From: Trichomonas vaginalis G3
Lineage: Eukaryota > Parabasalia > Trichomonadida > Trichomonadidae
DNA: 64,000 nucleotides
Assembly (NCBI RefSeq): GCF_026262505.1
Contig: NC_067208.1
Span: 16,563,962-16,627,961 of the forward strand
Direction: 5' to 3'
Under the pieces are notes generated by a model, which saw only the letters and a program-made list of their open reading frames with translations, did no database searches and had not been told where the DNA came from. The translations under genes were made by a program, and so were the position numbers. Numbering within the stretch: the stretch's first letter is position 1; each line of letters opens with the position of its first letter. Shown piece after piece: positions 21,613-31,962 of the stretch.

Positions 21613-22180
21613 TTAATGAAATGTTGTGTCGTCAAATATTTTTATGACGTCTGGGAAACTATATTTTAAGTTCAACGTTTCACCTCCTTTCATAACGTAT
21701 ATCTTGTCAATGACATTATATGAAACACCACAGCAAGCAATGTCGGGTTCTATTTCTTTGATGTTTATATCGTCTGCCTCTGTCAAAAGTTTCAATAGTT
21801 CTTTCAAAACTTCACGAGGTGCGATGACATATGAGTTCACTTTTACAGGGTTGTGTTCGACCAAGTTTAACATTATACCCAAAGCTTGACAAATCTTTCT
21901 CCTGAGTTTTAAGTTTGTCTTTAAGTTGTTGGTAGTCGTTTCGAATATCTGCAACAGAACTTAAGTCTCTGCTAACTTCAGGGTATGTTGGTTGTTCTTT
22001 TACAGGAACTATTGTTATACCATCTTGGTCTTCGTATGGTTTCCCCACTTCAACATCTCTTTCTTTGACATTGACAACAACACTTTGACTGTTTGTTTGA
22101 GTTGGTGAATTTAACTTCACATCTGCCACCGCCATTAAACCTTTTGAAACACTTACGCTTCTATTTTTCGGAAATGACAT
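21613..22180 (-). pseudogene. MSFPKNR-type protein locus (element A)
   Basis: Begins MSFPKNRSVSVSKGLMAVAD at 22,180. Same gene as 52,231-52,809 in element B. A proline-containing stretch (PTYPEVSRDL) is followed by a helix (NDYQQLKDKLKTQEK) and a folded C-terminal domain. No known family. Transcribed divergently from the MDVF-type gene with only 18 bp between the two start codons. About one break. Confidence 0.6.
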
Positions 22181-22198
22181 TTTACTTCAAATAAAAAG

Positions 22199-22618
22199 AT
22201 GGACGTATTTGAGTATCTCTTCGAATTGAAGCAAAACAAAGTTTACACACACAAACAATACAAATACATTGACAGAATAGTTCTTTATACAAACAATGGA
22301 AAATGTTATAGAATAGCAATATTTGCTGAACCAAAATATTTTCATAAAGCAAAGAAAGTTGGTATAACCGAAATGGTGAAAGTTCTTGAAGCAGACAAAA
22401 ATATAACAACAAAACTTACAGATATTTCTAAAGGTAAGTTTATAATACAATATTATGTCAAAACTGGCGTACTGTCAATATTTGACGGAGAGAAGTCAGT
22501 TCAAGAACAACTTACTGACCTGCTGCCAAAATCTGCTCGATGGAAGCTGTCGTTATGCCAATCTGAGGAGCCCCAGCAGGTTTCATCGAACGAATTTTCA
22601 AAAGAGCATCTTCCGTGA
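22199..22618 (+). CDS. MDVF-type protein (139 aa), element A
   Basis: Starts MDVFEYLFELKQNKVYTHKQ, open throughout, and differs at only a few residues from the copy at 52,828-53,247. Lysine/tyrosine-rich, alternating strands and helices, no recognised family. It is the only forward gene inside the capsid block. Its start is 18 bp from that of the MSFPKNR gene (two-way promoter). Its last 107 bp lie antisense over the 3' end of the capsid gene. Conservation of this overlap in both elements argues that both reading frames are used. Confidence 0.65.
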   Translation: MDVFEYLFELKQNKVYTHKQYKYIDRIVLYTNNGKCYRIAIFAEPKYFHKAKKVGITEMVKVLEADKNITTKLTDISKGKFIIQYYVKTGVLSIFDGEKSVQEQLTDLLPKSARWKLSLCQSEEPQQVSSNEFSKEHLP

Positions 22619-24127
22619 AAAGTGCTATTGGTTTTGTAAACTTCTTTGCTTTCAATTCATCTGGACCGTCTCTGTCACCAGTATATTGTATTTGTACAGT
22701 ACCAACAGTTGAAATACCACCATAAAGTCTTCTGAGTCAGCAAATGGAATGCCAAGCCAAAAGTTTGAACGGTCTCCATTTGTATATTGAGTTTTTTGAG
22801 CTCCTGTATGGGTCCATACTTTCACATATGGCATAATAGAACTTTGCATTTCAGGGTTAATGGTTGTTGTGAAGTTGTTGTTAAAGTTCATAGCATCTAA
22901 TGTCAAGTTGTATGACCTCATATCCTCAACTGTAGAATATTCTTCTCTTGGATAATATTTGCCATCTATGTTTATATGATATTTAATACCAGGGTTGTAG
23001 AAACAAGAATAGTCATTTATAGTTCGTCTGAACAGTACAAACATAGTATCTGCATGTTTCATTGCAGTTGTTAAAGCAATATCTGTTCTTGCACCTGGGT
23101 CAGCACTTTGGTTTCCAACTTCACCTGCAAAGTCTTTGACAGATATTTGGTGTATAGGGAACATAAGTGGAACTGCAATATATTTGGCAGCTAAAGCATT
23201 TGAAATATCTGGGTCCAACATATAGACTGCAAGTCTGCTTTCTATTCTCTTGCATTCAAATTTTTCGCATGTAAACTTAACTGGGTCCCAAGCATCTCCA
23301 GCAGCATTGAAATAATAGTTTACTTCAGTGTTGAGGTTTGAGAAACCAAAGTCTAAGTCAACTTTGTTTTTGCAAAAGTCGGCGAATGACATTTTATTTG
23401 TTCCCACTACTTCTGTAAGAGTGAATGGGTCTTGTGTTGGTGCAATGACTAAGTTATTTTTGCTTGGAGTAAGTTCAATAGAAATTTTTCCTGCCCAGTT
23501 TGGCAAGTATCTTAAAAACCTGAAGATGAGGAAAGATGACAAAGGAACTCTAAGTTTCAGTTTTACTTTGGTTACTGCTGCTGCAGTTTGTCCAGAAAGG
23601 TTAACATAAACTCCTGGAACGTTAGGGTCAAGTCTTCTTATTTTCTCAATAGTTGCATACTGGTCTGTTTGTTCTCTAGCTTGTGGTTGTACTGAGTTTC
23701 TCAAAGCGAACCATTCATAGTTTGCCCATGTTACTGTTTGAACTAAGTCAGAGTTAGAATATATCTTATATCCCATGAAAACTTCTGGAGCATATTGGTA
23801 TCCGACATAGAAAATTCCATTGCAACCTTTCTTGTCAGACAACTTGGCAGAAGGTTTTATTTCAATGTCTTGTTCCACGTATAAGAAAGAGTTGTCAATA
23901 GAAATTATATGAAACCTGTCGCAAGCAATATCTACTGTTGTTGAAGAACCTTCTCCAAACTCACCTACGTTTCCATAAGAAACAGCAGTTGTATATTCGT
24001 AAGTTCCAGGAACTATTTCTGACCTTCTAATGGCATTGTCGCATTCGGTTATACCATTCGGAAACATTTCCATTCATAGCATCCAAAACTGTTGGCGTTA
24101 TATTCTGAGCGGCGTACATAACATTTC
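22512..24127 (-). pseudogene. major capsid protein gene, copy 3 of element A
   Basis: Nearly identical by eye to the open 534-codon gene at 53,141-54,745; see that entry for the features of the product. Preceded by TTTTTACTCATATGAAATG, the same start motif as in B. Broken, with about two breaks, but most of its length is open. Confidence 0.8.
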
Positions 24128-24156
24128 ATATGAGTAAAAATATAGAATAGTTGGAT

Positions 24157-26786
24157 TTATATGTCATAATAGAACCCACGTGGACCAAGCTTTACTTCTC
24201 TTCCTGACTGAGTTTTTAACTCTTCTTTTTCCTTTCATTGCCCTCTGCTTGAAGTTGTTGCATCTTTGCATTATGTTCATCTAGTATGTTGCAAATTTCC
24301 AGTCCTTTTTGCCTTTGGACTCTGGTCGCCCATCTCAGGTAACCTATATCCTAGAAAGAGTTTGTCATAGTCTGTATTTGAGTCTTCGCGTATTGTTTGC
24401 ATGACTCTTTCCTGAGTTTCCGGTTCAAGCTCTTCAAACAGTGCCTGTCCATATGGAATATGCTCGTTTCCAAATATATGTTTTTGTAGCCATTCTGGTT
24501 TTCTTTCCATGTTACCAATATATCTTTTGTGAATGGGAAAGCTTCTACCAATCTTTCAGTCTTGCGTCGTTTATTTCTGTAGTTGGTTTTATTTTGTCAA
24601 GGAACATGTTTTTCAATACTAACATTTCATTTGTACTGTCCATTTGAGTTTTCTTAAATATTCATCCCTTCTCGGTTCATTGTCTGCAAAGTAAGTTTTT
24701 ATGACATTTTGCAAACTTTCGTTTGCAAGGTCATGTACAATAGGTTCTCTTCCTTCTATCTCCCTAACTTTCTTTCTAAACTCTTCACCAAATATACCAT
24801 CTTTATGGTTCTGTGTAGTTCTTTGAGATAAATGTTTCTAGAACGTCAGGTGTTATATTTCCATCAGCCATGTTCATTTCATACTGGTTCAAAATATCTG
24901 CATCTTTCATATCTTTCAATGGCATTAAAGCCGCGCTTAAAATACCAGCTATATCTGGTTCACCATTCACTTCCATTGCGTCTACAACTTCTTGGAATTG
25001 TGGTTGTAAGTTTATGAACCACCTATCCGGGTTAGCTTTATGAACCCCATCTCATTGTAGTTCCATCGTCTGCAGAAACAAAAAGTAGGTTTGTTTCCAT
25101 CTTGGTTAGGTTCTGAATGAACTTTAAACAATGTTTCATTTCTATATGTTTTCTTGAAATTTAACCTTTTATTTTCACGCAGTTCATCGAAGATTGAACG
25201 TTAAATGCTCGTAAGTAAAAAGGGTTGTTGTATTTGTGTACATTTTTTTTCAGTTCTTCCATTCTATGCTGAATATTTTCATCTGGTGTTGGAGTCTTTT
25301 GTATGTCGGCAAACATTTTTCGATATTCTTCTACTATGTCAGCCGAATCTTTCTTAGACTCTTGGAAAGATTCCATATTCACCTCATGCTCTTGTTGAGG
25401 GTCAAGATTTTTCGGCTGTTCCAAATCTTCATCTAGTTCTGTGAAGTTAGTTTCCAAAGGAGTGACTTGTTCGTTTCCTTCAGGCTCTTCTAGCTGTTGT
25501 TGCTGAACTATTTCTTCCATGTCTGGTTGTATCTGAACTTCTTCCTGTGGAGTTTCTTGTACCTCATCTGCTGGCATTTCATATATTCCGAGACCGTTTT
25601 CAACAATTTCCCTATCTACGTCATCCGCATTCATAAGCTTTTGTTCTTTCGTTCCGTCTCTATTTTTTACGCGTTTCATGACGAAAGTTGAATTGTCATT
25701 TAGCTCTGACATCAAATATCTCGGAGTAAATTCGTTCATGTCATTTGGATGATATGCTATTAAATCATATCCCTTAGCGAGCTTGTATTTTCCAGGTTTG
25801 AGATTATATCCGTTTTGGTGCTGAGCCATAAAGCTAAATAGGTTCGGGTCAGTATTTCCTTCCTTGAACTTTCTAATAGCTTCTTTATATCTGTCACTAA
25901 AGTCAACAGTATCTGGGAAACCACACTCTTCTTTAAGCATTTTTAAGAATTCTTGGTTTCCTTGTTCTCTACTTCTTTTATGTCCTTGCTCTGTTTGTGT
26001 TGGTTGTTGTGCAGGGTTTTGAACTGTTGGTTGTTGTGTTGGTTGTTGTTGTTGTTGTTGTTGTGCAGGGTTTTGAACTGTTGGTTGTTGTGTTGGTTTT
26101 GGTGCATGCCTGTGTCTATGTCCATGTGACGATGTAAATGTTTTAGGTAGTCCTGGTGCAGGTGCTTCTCTTGGAGGGTTTGGTGGTATATAAGTTCCAC
26201 CAGCTGGCACATATGTTCCATCTGCAGCATAATGTCCTACCTGACTTTTCGTTTTTAAGAAAGCATTTACTAGGTCTGTTTTGGTCTGTTGTAACTCTTT
26301 TTCTTGACTTTTCACAACAGTTGCTCTAACGGCGTCATAGGCACTTTGAACTGCCTGTCTCGTTGCTGCATCTGTTATTTTCGTCATATTTTGTGCTACT
26401 TCTTTTAACTCTTTGTCGAAACCTTCAGACTTCAGTTTCTTTCCAGATGAGAAGTCGTTCACTTGTTTCACCTTACTATGAAGAGCTTCGAAAGCGTTCT
26501 TAAAGTCAGCATTTGTTAAAGCTTCATTTGAACTATCTTCATCCGCTTGTATTTTTGTCCTTATTGACCCTATGAGTTGGGCTGCTTTAGCGTTGGCTTG
26601 GGCATCTAACCAGTCATTGTTAGCTTTTATATATTCTGAGCTTTTCATTGCCTTTTGCATAGCCGCGTCGTTATTTTTACTTTCTTGTGCTAAGTTTTCA
26701 TACTGTACGGTTTGGTTTTGCAACTGTAAAAGTTTTTCTGCCTTTACATTTGCTTCAACTTCCTTTTTATACTCATCGCTATCCAT
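24157..26786 (-). pseudogene. large coiled-coil structural protein locus (element A)
   Basis: Begins MDSDEYKKEVEANVKAEKLL at 26,786. The open 5' part (541 codons to 25,161) shows an alanine/lysine/glutamine-rich coiled coil (1-185), a proline-rich hinge (YIPPNPPREAPAPGLPKTF), a histidine run (HGHRHRHAPKP), a Q/P/T linker made of QPTVQNPAQQ units, then a folded region. The downstream part ends in a lysine-rich tail. No family is recognised. Its place between capsid and small basic protein suggests a scaffold, cement or minor capsid protein. The 3' half has several breaks. Confidence 0.6.
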
Positions 26787-26794
26787 ATATGTCT

Positions 26795-27361
26795 TCAGGG
26801 CTTTTTGTTTATCTCTTCATCTTTCAGTACTTTATATCGAGTAGTATGGTTTTTCAAATTTACAACATCTTGTTCCATTTTTGCTACTTCTGCTGCTTTT
26901 TCTGACACTTTTTTCGCATATTCCTCTGTACTTAGTTCTTTCAGTTGTTCTTCTTTCTTCTTTTTCTCTACGTTTAACTCATTTAGTTTCTTTGTGTGTC
27001 TGTCATATTCTAGTTTCTTTTCGTTTTCACTTATTTGCTTCTGTATGTCTATGTTTGACTTTTTGACATCTGTTATTTGATTTTTGAGTGAACTCAAATT
27101 CATTTGACTTTGAGGGTTATAGGCTGTTCCGTCTGCAGCTCCACCATAGCCTGCCATTTTCGCTAAAAGTGCCGCTCTTAAACCTCCACTCTGTGCACCA
27201 AGAACTCGGTTTAAAAGCATAGGATTGCTTGACATTTGTTGCAACATAGTGGGGTCATTCAGCATTTGTTGTTGCAACTGTTGTTGTGGTGTCAGTTTTA
27301 CTATTGGATGTTTCAATGCTCTCTTCCTCTTACGTATATTCTTACGTAGCTTACGTGGCAT
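26795..27361 (-). CDS. small basic coiled-coil protein, MPRKLRKNIRKRK type (188 aa)
   Basis: The first 20 residues (MPRKLRKNIRKRKRALKHPI) are almost entirely basic and would bind nucleic acid, like core peptides of adenoviruses. A glutamine/methionine/leucine stretch (QQQLQQQMLNDPTMLQQMSS) and a glycine/alanine patch follow, then a long coiled coil (about 85-175). The gene ends 8 bp before the large coiled-coil gene on the same strand and would be co-expressed with it. Nearly the same as 57,581-58,131. I infer a DNA-packing virion protein. Confidence 0.6.
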   Translation of the reverse strand: MPRKLRKNIRKRKRALKHPIVKLTPQQQLQQQMLNDPTMLQQMSSNPMLLNRVLGAQSGGLRAALLAKMAGYGGAADGTAYNPQSQMNLSSLKNQITDVKKSNIDIQKQISENEKKLEYDRHTKKLNELNVEKKKKEEQLKELSTEEYAKKVSEKAAEVAKMEQDVVNLKNHTTRYKVLKDEEINKKP

Positions 27362-27384
27362 TTTAAGTGAAGTTAAAAAGCGGC

Positions 27385-27800
27385 TTTTGACAGACGTTTT
27401 ATTGTGACTTCTTCGTAAAGACTTTGTTGAGATTTCTTCGTAAATGAGTGTAAATGACCCAAAAATATATTTTAGGGTAGAAGGGTATATCTAACCTCTT
27501 TCTAACCTCATTTCTACCCTCTTGAATTTTCATGAATTTCTTCGTAAAGACTTTGTTGAGACTTCTTCGTAAAGACTTTGTTAAGACTTCTTCGTAAATG
27601 ACCCAAAAATATATTTTAGGGTAGAAGGGTATATCTAACCTCTTTTCTAACCTCTTTTCTACCCTCTTGAATTTTCATGAATTTCTTCGTAAAGACTTTG
27701 TTAAGACTTCTTCGTAAAGACTTTGTTGAGACTTCTTCGTAAAGACTTTGTCAAGACTTCATCGTAAAGACTTTGTTGAGATTTCTTCGTAAATGACCCT
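27385..27800. repeat. array of GACTTCTTCGTAAAGACTTTGTT units with two iteron blocks
   Basis: Direct repeats of TTCTTCGTAAAGACTTTGTT (at least eight copies) between 27,400 and 27,800, interrupted by two 75-80 bp blocks (about 27,460-27,540 and 27,600-27,685). Each block reads ATATATTTTAGGGTAGAAGG, then ATCTAACC and TTTCTAACC half-sites, then CTCTTGAATTTTCATGAA. Non-coding; last kilobase before the terminal repeat. Confidence 0.8.
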
Positions 27801-28128
27801 AGTAGTATATTTTTGGTGTAAATTTCATGAAAATTCAAGAGGGTAGAAAAGAGGTTAGAAAAGAGGTTAGATATACCCTTCTACCCTAAAAATATATTTT
27901 TGGTGTAAATTTCATGAAAATTCAAGAGGGTAGAAAAGAGGTTAGAAAAGAGGTTAGATATACCCTTCTACCCTAAAATATATTTTTGGTGTAAATTTCA
28001 TGAAAATTCAAGAGGGTAGAAAAGAGGTTAGAAAAGAGGTTAGATATACCCTTCTACCCTAAAATATATTTTTGTCTGATTTTACGAAGAAGTCTTGACA
28101 AAACATTTACGAAGAAGTCTTGACAAAA
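27800..28128. repeat. three inverted iteron blocks
   Basis: Three blocks in the opposite orientation to those at 27.46 and 27.60 kb (starting about 27,826, 27,907 and 27,992), each with TTCATGAAAATTCAAGAGGG, GAGGTTAGAAAAGAGGTTAG and ATATACCCTTCTACCC. Together with the two earlier blocks they make a large imperfect inverted repeat. Element B has related blocks, with a different palindromic core, at 45.48-46.01 kb. Confidence 0.8.
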
Positions 28129-28296
28129 CATGAAAACATATATAATTTGTGAAAAGCTCCTGGAAGACCTCCGAATAAAAACTTCATTTATGTGGGCTAG
28201 AGGGCGCAACGCGCCTGGAAGCCCTCCGAATAAAAACTTCATTTATACTAAACATCTTCAGGGCTAGAAGGCACGAAGTGCCTGGAAGCCCCACTT

Positions 28297-28298
<2 letters not shown>
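28129..28298. repeat. right terminal repeat of element A, stack of three end-like units
   Basis: Three related units follow each other: a partial one (about 28,156-28,190), one with a hairpin stem GGCGC/GCGCC (28,194-28,224), and the outermost with stem GGCAC/GTGCC (28,261-28,292), ending CCCCACTTCC. The first two share CCGAATAAAAACTTCATTTAT. CATGAAAACATATATAATTT at 28,129 and the following GTGAAAA are the exact inverse complement of 34,574-34,600 near the left end of element B, so this end is the counterpart of B's left end. A run of 32 T (28,299-28,330) follows. Confidence 0.8.
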
Positions 28299-28330
<32 letters not shown>

Positions 28331-28532
28331 CTACTATGAATACATCAACAATATCATCACTAAATAGCTAATAGGAATGATTGTAATTATGAGTTCAAAT
28401 CAAATCTTGAATTTTTTAAATGATAAATGAAGTTGAAATATGAAAACTCATGTTATGATAGGTAAATAATGGCAAATATTCGATTAGAATGAAATTTGAG
28501 AGAAAGATGCCAAAATAAAATTTTTTTTATTT
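28331..28532. other. host intergenic DNA upstream of the Vps11 gene
   Basis: AT-rich, no gene. It must contain the promoter of the Vps11-like gene; no single initiator stands out to me. The element-A end is only about 235 bp from the start codon. Confidence 0.5.
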
Positions 28533-31352
28533 ATGGGAATTGAGAGAAACCGCATAAAAATGTCGCAGCGAAGGGGATGGATTCCGTATAAGTTTATGAA
28601 TGTCCAAAATCCGTCTAAGGACCCTATTAAGTTCGAAGAAGACGGCCAAGGATATACAGTTACAGATGTTTGCGCTTATCACGGTTCTTTGATTTTTGGT
28701 GACTCAATGGGTCACTTACATATCTTAAAAGATGTAAATAACCCAACATTTATCGATATTCCGTTCTGTGATGCACCAATTATGAAGTTACTTGCACCTC
28801 CAAGTACTCCAGCTCTTATCGCTCTTATTAATTACACAGATAGCATTGGTGTCATCATGGCAGATCCAGAATCAAATACATCATACGCAGAAACATCAAT
28901 TCAGAAGCAGCCGGGCACTGAAATTCAATTTATCACTTCATCTCACATGCTGGAGTATTTCGCTTTAACATTCGATAAGCATACTGTATATGTTTACCAG
29001 GTCCCAAGGATTGGATCTAAGAAGATGGTTTTCGAATGTATCGAAACAATCAAAATCGATGAAACAATTACAAGTTTGCACTACGCTACAAGCTTATTGT
29101 TCGAAAATGCAGTATTTATTACAACTGATAAAAATATTTACGCGTATAAACAGAACAAAAAAGCTTTCTACAAGAAAGTTATCGATACAAAAGGCGTCGC
29201 AACCGAATTCGCCTGCCTAAACGACAAAGGACTGTTGGCAGTTGCACGAGGACAAGACGTAGTCTTCTACAATTTCGAAGGCGTCGATTCAGAAACAATT
29301 CCAATCGATCTTCCAGTAGATCCAATCAAAATCATGTGGTACAGAACATATTTATTAGCCTTCTCAACACAATACGAGACTGTAAAAGTCTACGATGCAA
29401 TGACTCGTTGCACTTACGGAGGATCTAAGTTTGGCAAAGATGCGAAGTACATTTTATACGAATGGGGCCAAATTATATTACTCATGATGACACAAGAGTC
29501 ATCAGGAAGCACTTGCAAGATCGCTACCCTTACGGAATTCTCTACAGAAGAGAAATTAAAGTCTCTCTGCGACAACCGCCAGTTCGAAGCCGCTCTTAAG
29601 CTTGCAGAAAATGCACACATAGGAGCTGCAAAGATTGCAGATATCCATCGTCAATTGGGTGATGATCGTCATAATGCTCACGCATATGCTGACGCAATTC
29701 AACAGTATATCCTTGCTATTGGCTATTTAGAACCTTCTTACGTTATCAACAAGTTCCTCGAGCCACAATACGCTGAGTTATTGGTTCAATATCTCGAAGC
29801 ACTGCATGATAAGGGACTTGAAGAGCCATTACAGACACAGCTGAGATTCAACTGCTATACAAAGCTCGGCCGAGTCAGTTCTCTCTTAGATATCGTTGAT
29901 AAAATTATCAATGACAAGAAGAATGACGAAGAAATCGAATTTAACATCGCTCCTGCTATCAAGGTTCTCGTGGAGAGTGGAAATGCCACTAAAGCTTCAG
30001 AGTTAGCCCTTGCATTTGGCGATTACATCATGTATTGCCAGATCAAAGAGAAAGATAACAAGATTCTCGATGTCAGAGACATTATATTCAAAGTTCCTGT
30101 TCTCCAAACGAAGATTAAAATCATTTGCGATTATGGCGCAAAGATTTTGTCTCATTTGGACGAAACAGAAGCTCTTTCCTTCACCACAAAAATCGCCGGA
30201 CTCTGTTCTATCAACTTAGATGCAGAAACAATCCCTCCAAAGATGATTTTCCACATCTTCCTCGAATTCCCTAAGATGGAGTACAAATTCCTTACTCTTG
30301 TACTCTCTATGGCCCCACAGAACCTCACCGATACACTCTGGAACCGATTAATTTCAACATCAATAATCGTAAATCCAGCTGAAACGATTGGCTTGCTCAA
30401 ACACCCACAGGCGAAATATAATGAAGAGATTGCCTTCCTTTCTGTAAGAGTTGCTCTCACAGAATGCGAAAATGTCAAAGAACAAGCGGCCAAATATGAG
30501 AAATCTCTTCAAAAAGATCCAAATTCACCAATCCCAGAGATTCTTCTTGGCGTAGATCTCAAGGCAAACGATGCTAAGTACGGCCAGCTCTCACAAGCCA
30601 TGGAATACATGTTCCATATCAGAAAACAATACAGAATGATCTTAAATACCTGCGAACCTTCACAGATGTACGATATCTGCCTCAGATACCAGAAGGATGA
30701 TCCAAATATATGGTCAGAAGGCCTCCAACTCGCAGTCAGATCCGGAGATATCGATGTGACCAAGCAAATCTCATCGCATGTATTAGATAATGGCATAATG
30801 TTGTTGAATGAATTATTGCCAATACTTAAAGGCATCAAATCAACAGCTACGTTTGATATCATTTCTGAATTCACAATTAAAGAGTTCGAAAGGATCGCGA
30901 GCGAGACAAATGAGAAGATGAAGAAGCTACAACAGGAAGATGAAGCTCTCGAAAAGATGTACGTTGAAACAAACAATTTACAAAATAATTGCAAAGTTTT
31001 CCGTGGAATTAAGAACGGAATGACATGCGGAAGCTGCCAGCAGAAGATAGATTCCTATCCATTCTCATGTTTCAAGTGCGGACATACATTCCATCAGCCA
31101 TGCCTCGGAGATGAACCAGATCTTTGCCCAATTTGCCGCCAGAAGGCAGAACAGATAGCACACGACAGAATAGCTCGTGTCCATGAACATGAGGAACAGC
31201 AGGAAATCCTCACAGCAATGAAGAACACAAACGACGGAATTGGAATTCTCGAAGAAGTGTTGAAATCAGGAATATTAGATAATGATTTATCTCAGGAGGA
31301 TACGGATGATATAAAGAAGTTCCTCGCGAAATTCGGTTTAGGTGAAGAATGA
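28533..31352 (+). CDS. VPS11: Vps11 homologue, RING-containing HOPS/CORVET core subunit
   Basis: Vps11 is a core subunit of the HOPS and CORVET tethering complexes that act in fusion at late endosomes and lysosomes/vacuoles. The 939-residue product has the length of animal VPS11. The N-terminal half is beta-rich (propeller), the middle is a helical solenoid with the clathrin-repeat pattern (HRQLGDDRHNAHAYADAIQQ), and a C-terminal RING-H2 begins at about residue 832 (CGSCQQKIDSYPFSCFKCGH ... CPICRQ), after a coiled coil. MGIERNRIKMSQRRGW has a second candidate start, MSQRRGW at 28,560, which fits the usual Vps11 N-terminus better. Single uninterrupted frame, no intron. Stop codon is followed by an A/T-rich tail. 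Codon use is less AT-rich than in the elements, with many C-ending codons. Confidence 0.9.
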   Translation: MGIERNRIKMSQRRGWIPYKFMNVQNPSKDPIKFEEDGQGYTVTDVCAYHGSLIFGDSMGHLHILKDVNNPTFIDIPFCDAPIMKLLAPPSTPALIALINYTDSIGVIMADPESNTSYAETSIQKQPGTEIQFITSSHMLEYFALTFDKHTVYVYQVPRIGSKKMVFECIETIKIDETITSLHYATSLLFENAVFITTDKNIYAYKQNKKAFYKKVIDTKGVATEFACLNDKGLLAVARGQDVVFYNFEGVDSETIPIDLPVDPIKIMWYRTYLLAFSTQYETVKVYDAMTRCTYGGSKFGKDAKYILYEWGQIILLMMTQESSGSTCKIATLTEFSTEEKLKSLCDNRQFEAALKLAENAHIGAAKIADIHRQLGDDRHNAHAYADAIQQYILAIGYLEPSYVINKFLEPQYAELLVQYLEALHDKGLEEPLQTQLRFNCYTKLGRVSSLLDIVDKIINDKKNDEEIEFNIAPAIKVLVESGNATKASELALAFGDYIMYCQIKEKDNKILDVRDIIFKVPVLQTKIKIICDYGAKILSHLDETEALSFTTKIAGLCSINLDAETIPPKMIFHIFLEFPKMEYKFLTLVLSMAPQNLTDTLWNRLISTSIIVNPAETIGLLKHPQAKYNEEIAFLSVRVALTECENVKEQAAKYEKSLQKDPNSPIPEILLGVDLKANDAKYGQLSQAMEYMFHIRKQYRMILNTCEPSQMYDICLRYQKDDPNIWSEGLQLAVRSGDIDVTKQISSHVLDNGIMLLNELLPILKGIKSTATFDIISEFTIKEFERIASETNEKMKKLQQEDEALEKMYVETNNLQNNCKVFRGIKNGMTCGSCQQKIDSYPFSCFKCGHTFHQPCLGDEPDLCPICRQKAEQIAHDRIARVHEHEEQQEILTAMKNTNDGIGILEEVLKSGILDNDLSQEDTDDIKKFLAKFGLGEE

Positions 31353-31962
31353 AAAAAATAATTAAATTCTTTATTTCTTAAGTAAAAAAAGTTTTTTATC
31401 TTATTGTTGAAAAAAAGTACAATGATTTTATAGTCTCGTCATTGATATAGTTTAAGTAAAACAAGTCTGTTATGATGAAATCTCGAACTTTTTCCATATA
31501 ATAACATACTTTTTAATATAAATTTTGAGGGTTCAGACATTGCTAATCTTCTATCCGCAATGTCTTCACCTAGCCCGTATATATAAAACCCATGAATGGA
31601 AAATAACAAATTTTTATTCCAACAATTACATAAGAGAGTTAAGAATAGGCTAAAACTACAATCAAGGACTGCCAAAATTGATATCATATCTTATTAGAGT
31701 CATTGAAATAAAAAGAATATTACCCTCTTTTCGGTAATTCTCTAATTGATAACTGAACAAGTTGATTCCAATATAATTTATAGTTAAAATTTGTTTTATT
31801 TGTTAATTGGATCAAAAATTCAAGCAAATTTTTCCCACAAAGTGAACCGCGGTTTAAAAAACTTGAAAATTGTTTTAATTTAATATAAGTTATGAATGCT
31901 TTCATCATCAAATTTATGAAAAAAATTTACGACTTTTCATTTTTACTGAAAATTTTAGTTCA
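31353..31962. other. host intergenic spacer
   Basis: About 600 bp of very AT-rich sequence between the two host genes. I see no gene; short reverse frames here are leucine/phenylalanine/lysine-rich and lack support. The promoter of the membrane-protein gene should lie in its last 100 bp. Confidence 0.5.

Larger units (their letters stand above)
1..28298. mobile_element. Maverick/Polinton element A (right-hand part, composite)
   Basis: Virus-like DNA element identified by its gene set: protein-primed-type DNA polymerase B, retroviral-type integrase, capsid-like genes, KilA-N protein and fibre proteins. The right end is marked by a hairpin-bearing terminal repeat related to the ends of element B, followed by 32 T and host DNA. 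The left end is outside the window, so no target duplication can be tested. It is composite: the first 13.5 kb belong to one lineage, the rest to a lineage nearly identical by eye to element B, present as three partly overlapping copies. Polymerase, KilA-N and fibre genes look whole; integrase and capsid genes are broken, and copies 1 and 2 of the capsid block carry dozens of breaks. Confidence 0.85.

Noticed and set aside
25236-26905. Forward frames opposite the coiled-coil structural gene
   Set aside because: Shadows: phenylalanine/serine/leucine-rich, present in every copy at the same place because the DNA is the same.
28299-28330. Poly(A) tail of a LINE or SINE
   Set aside because: The 32-T run abuts a Maverick tip; no reverse transcriptase, SINE body or target duplication adjoins it.
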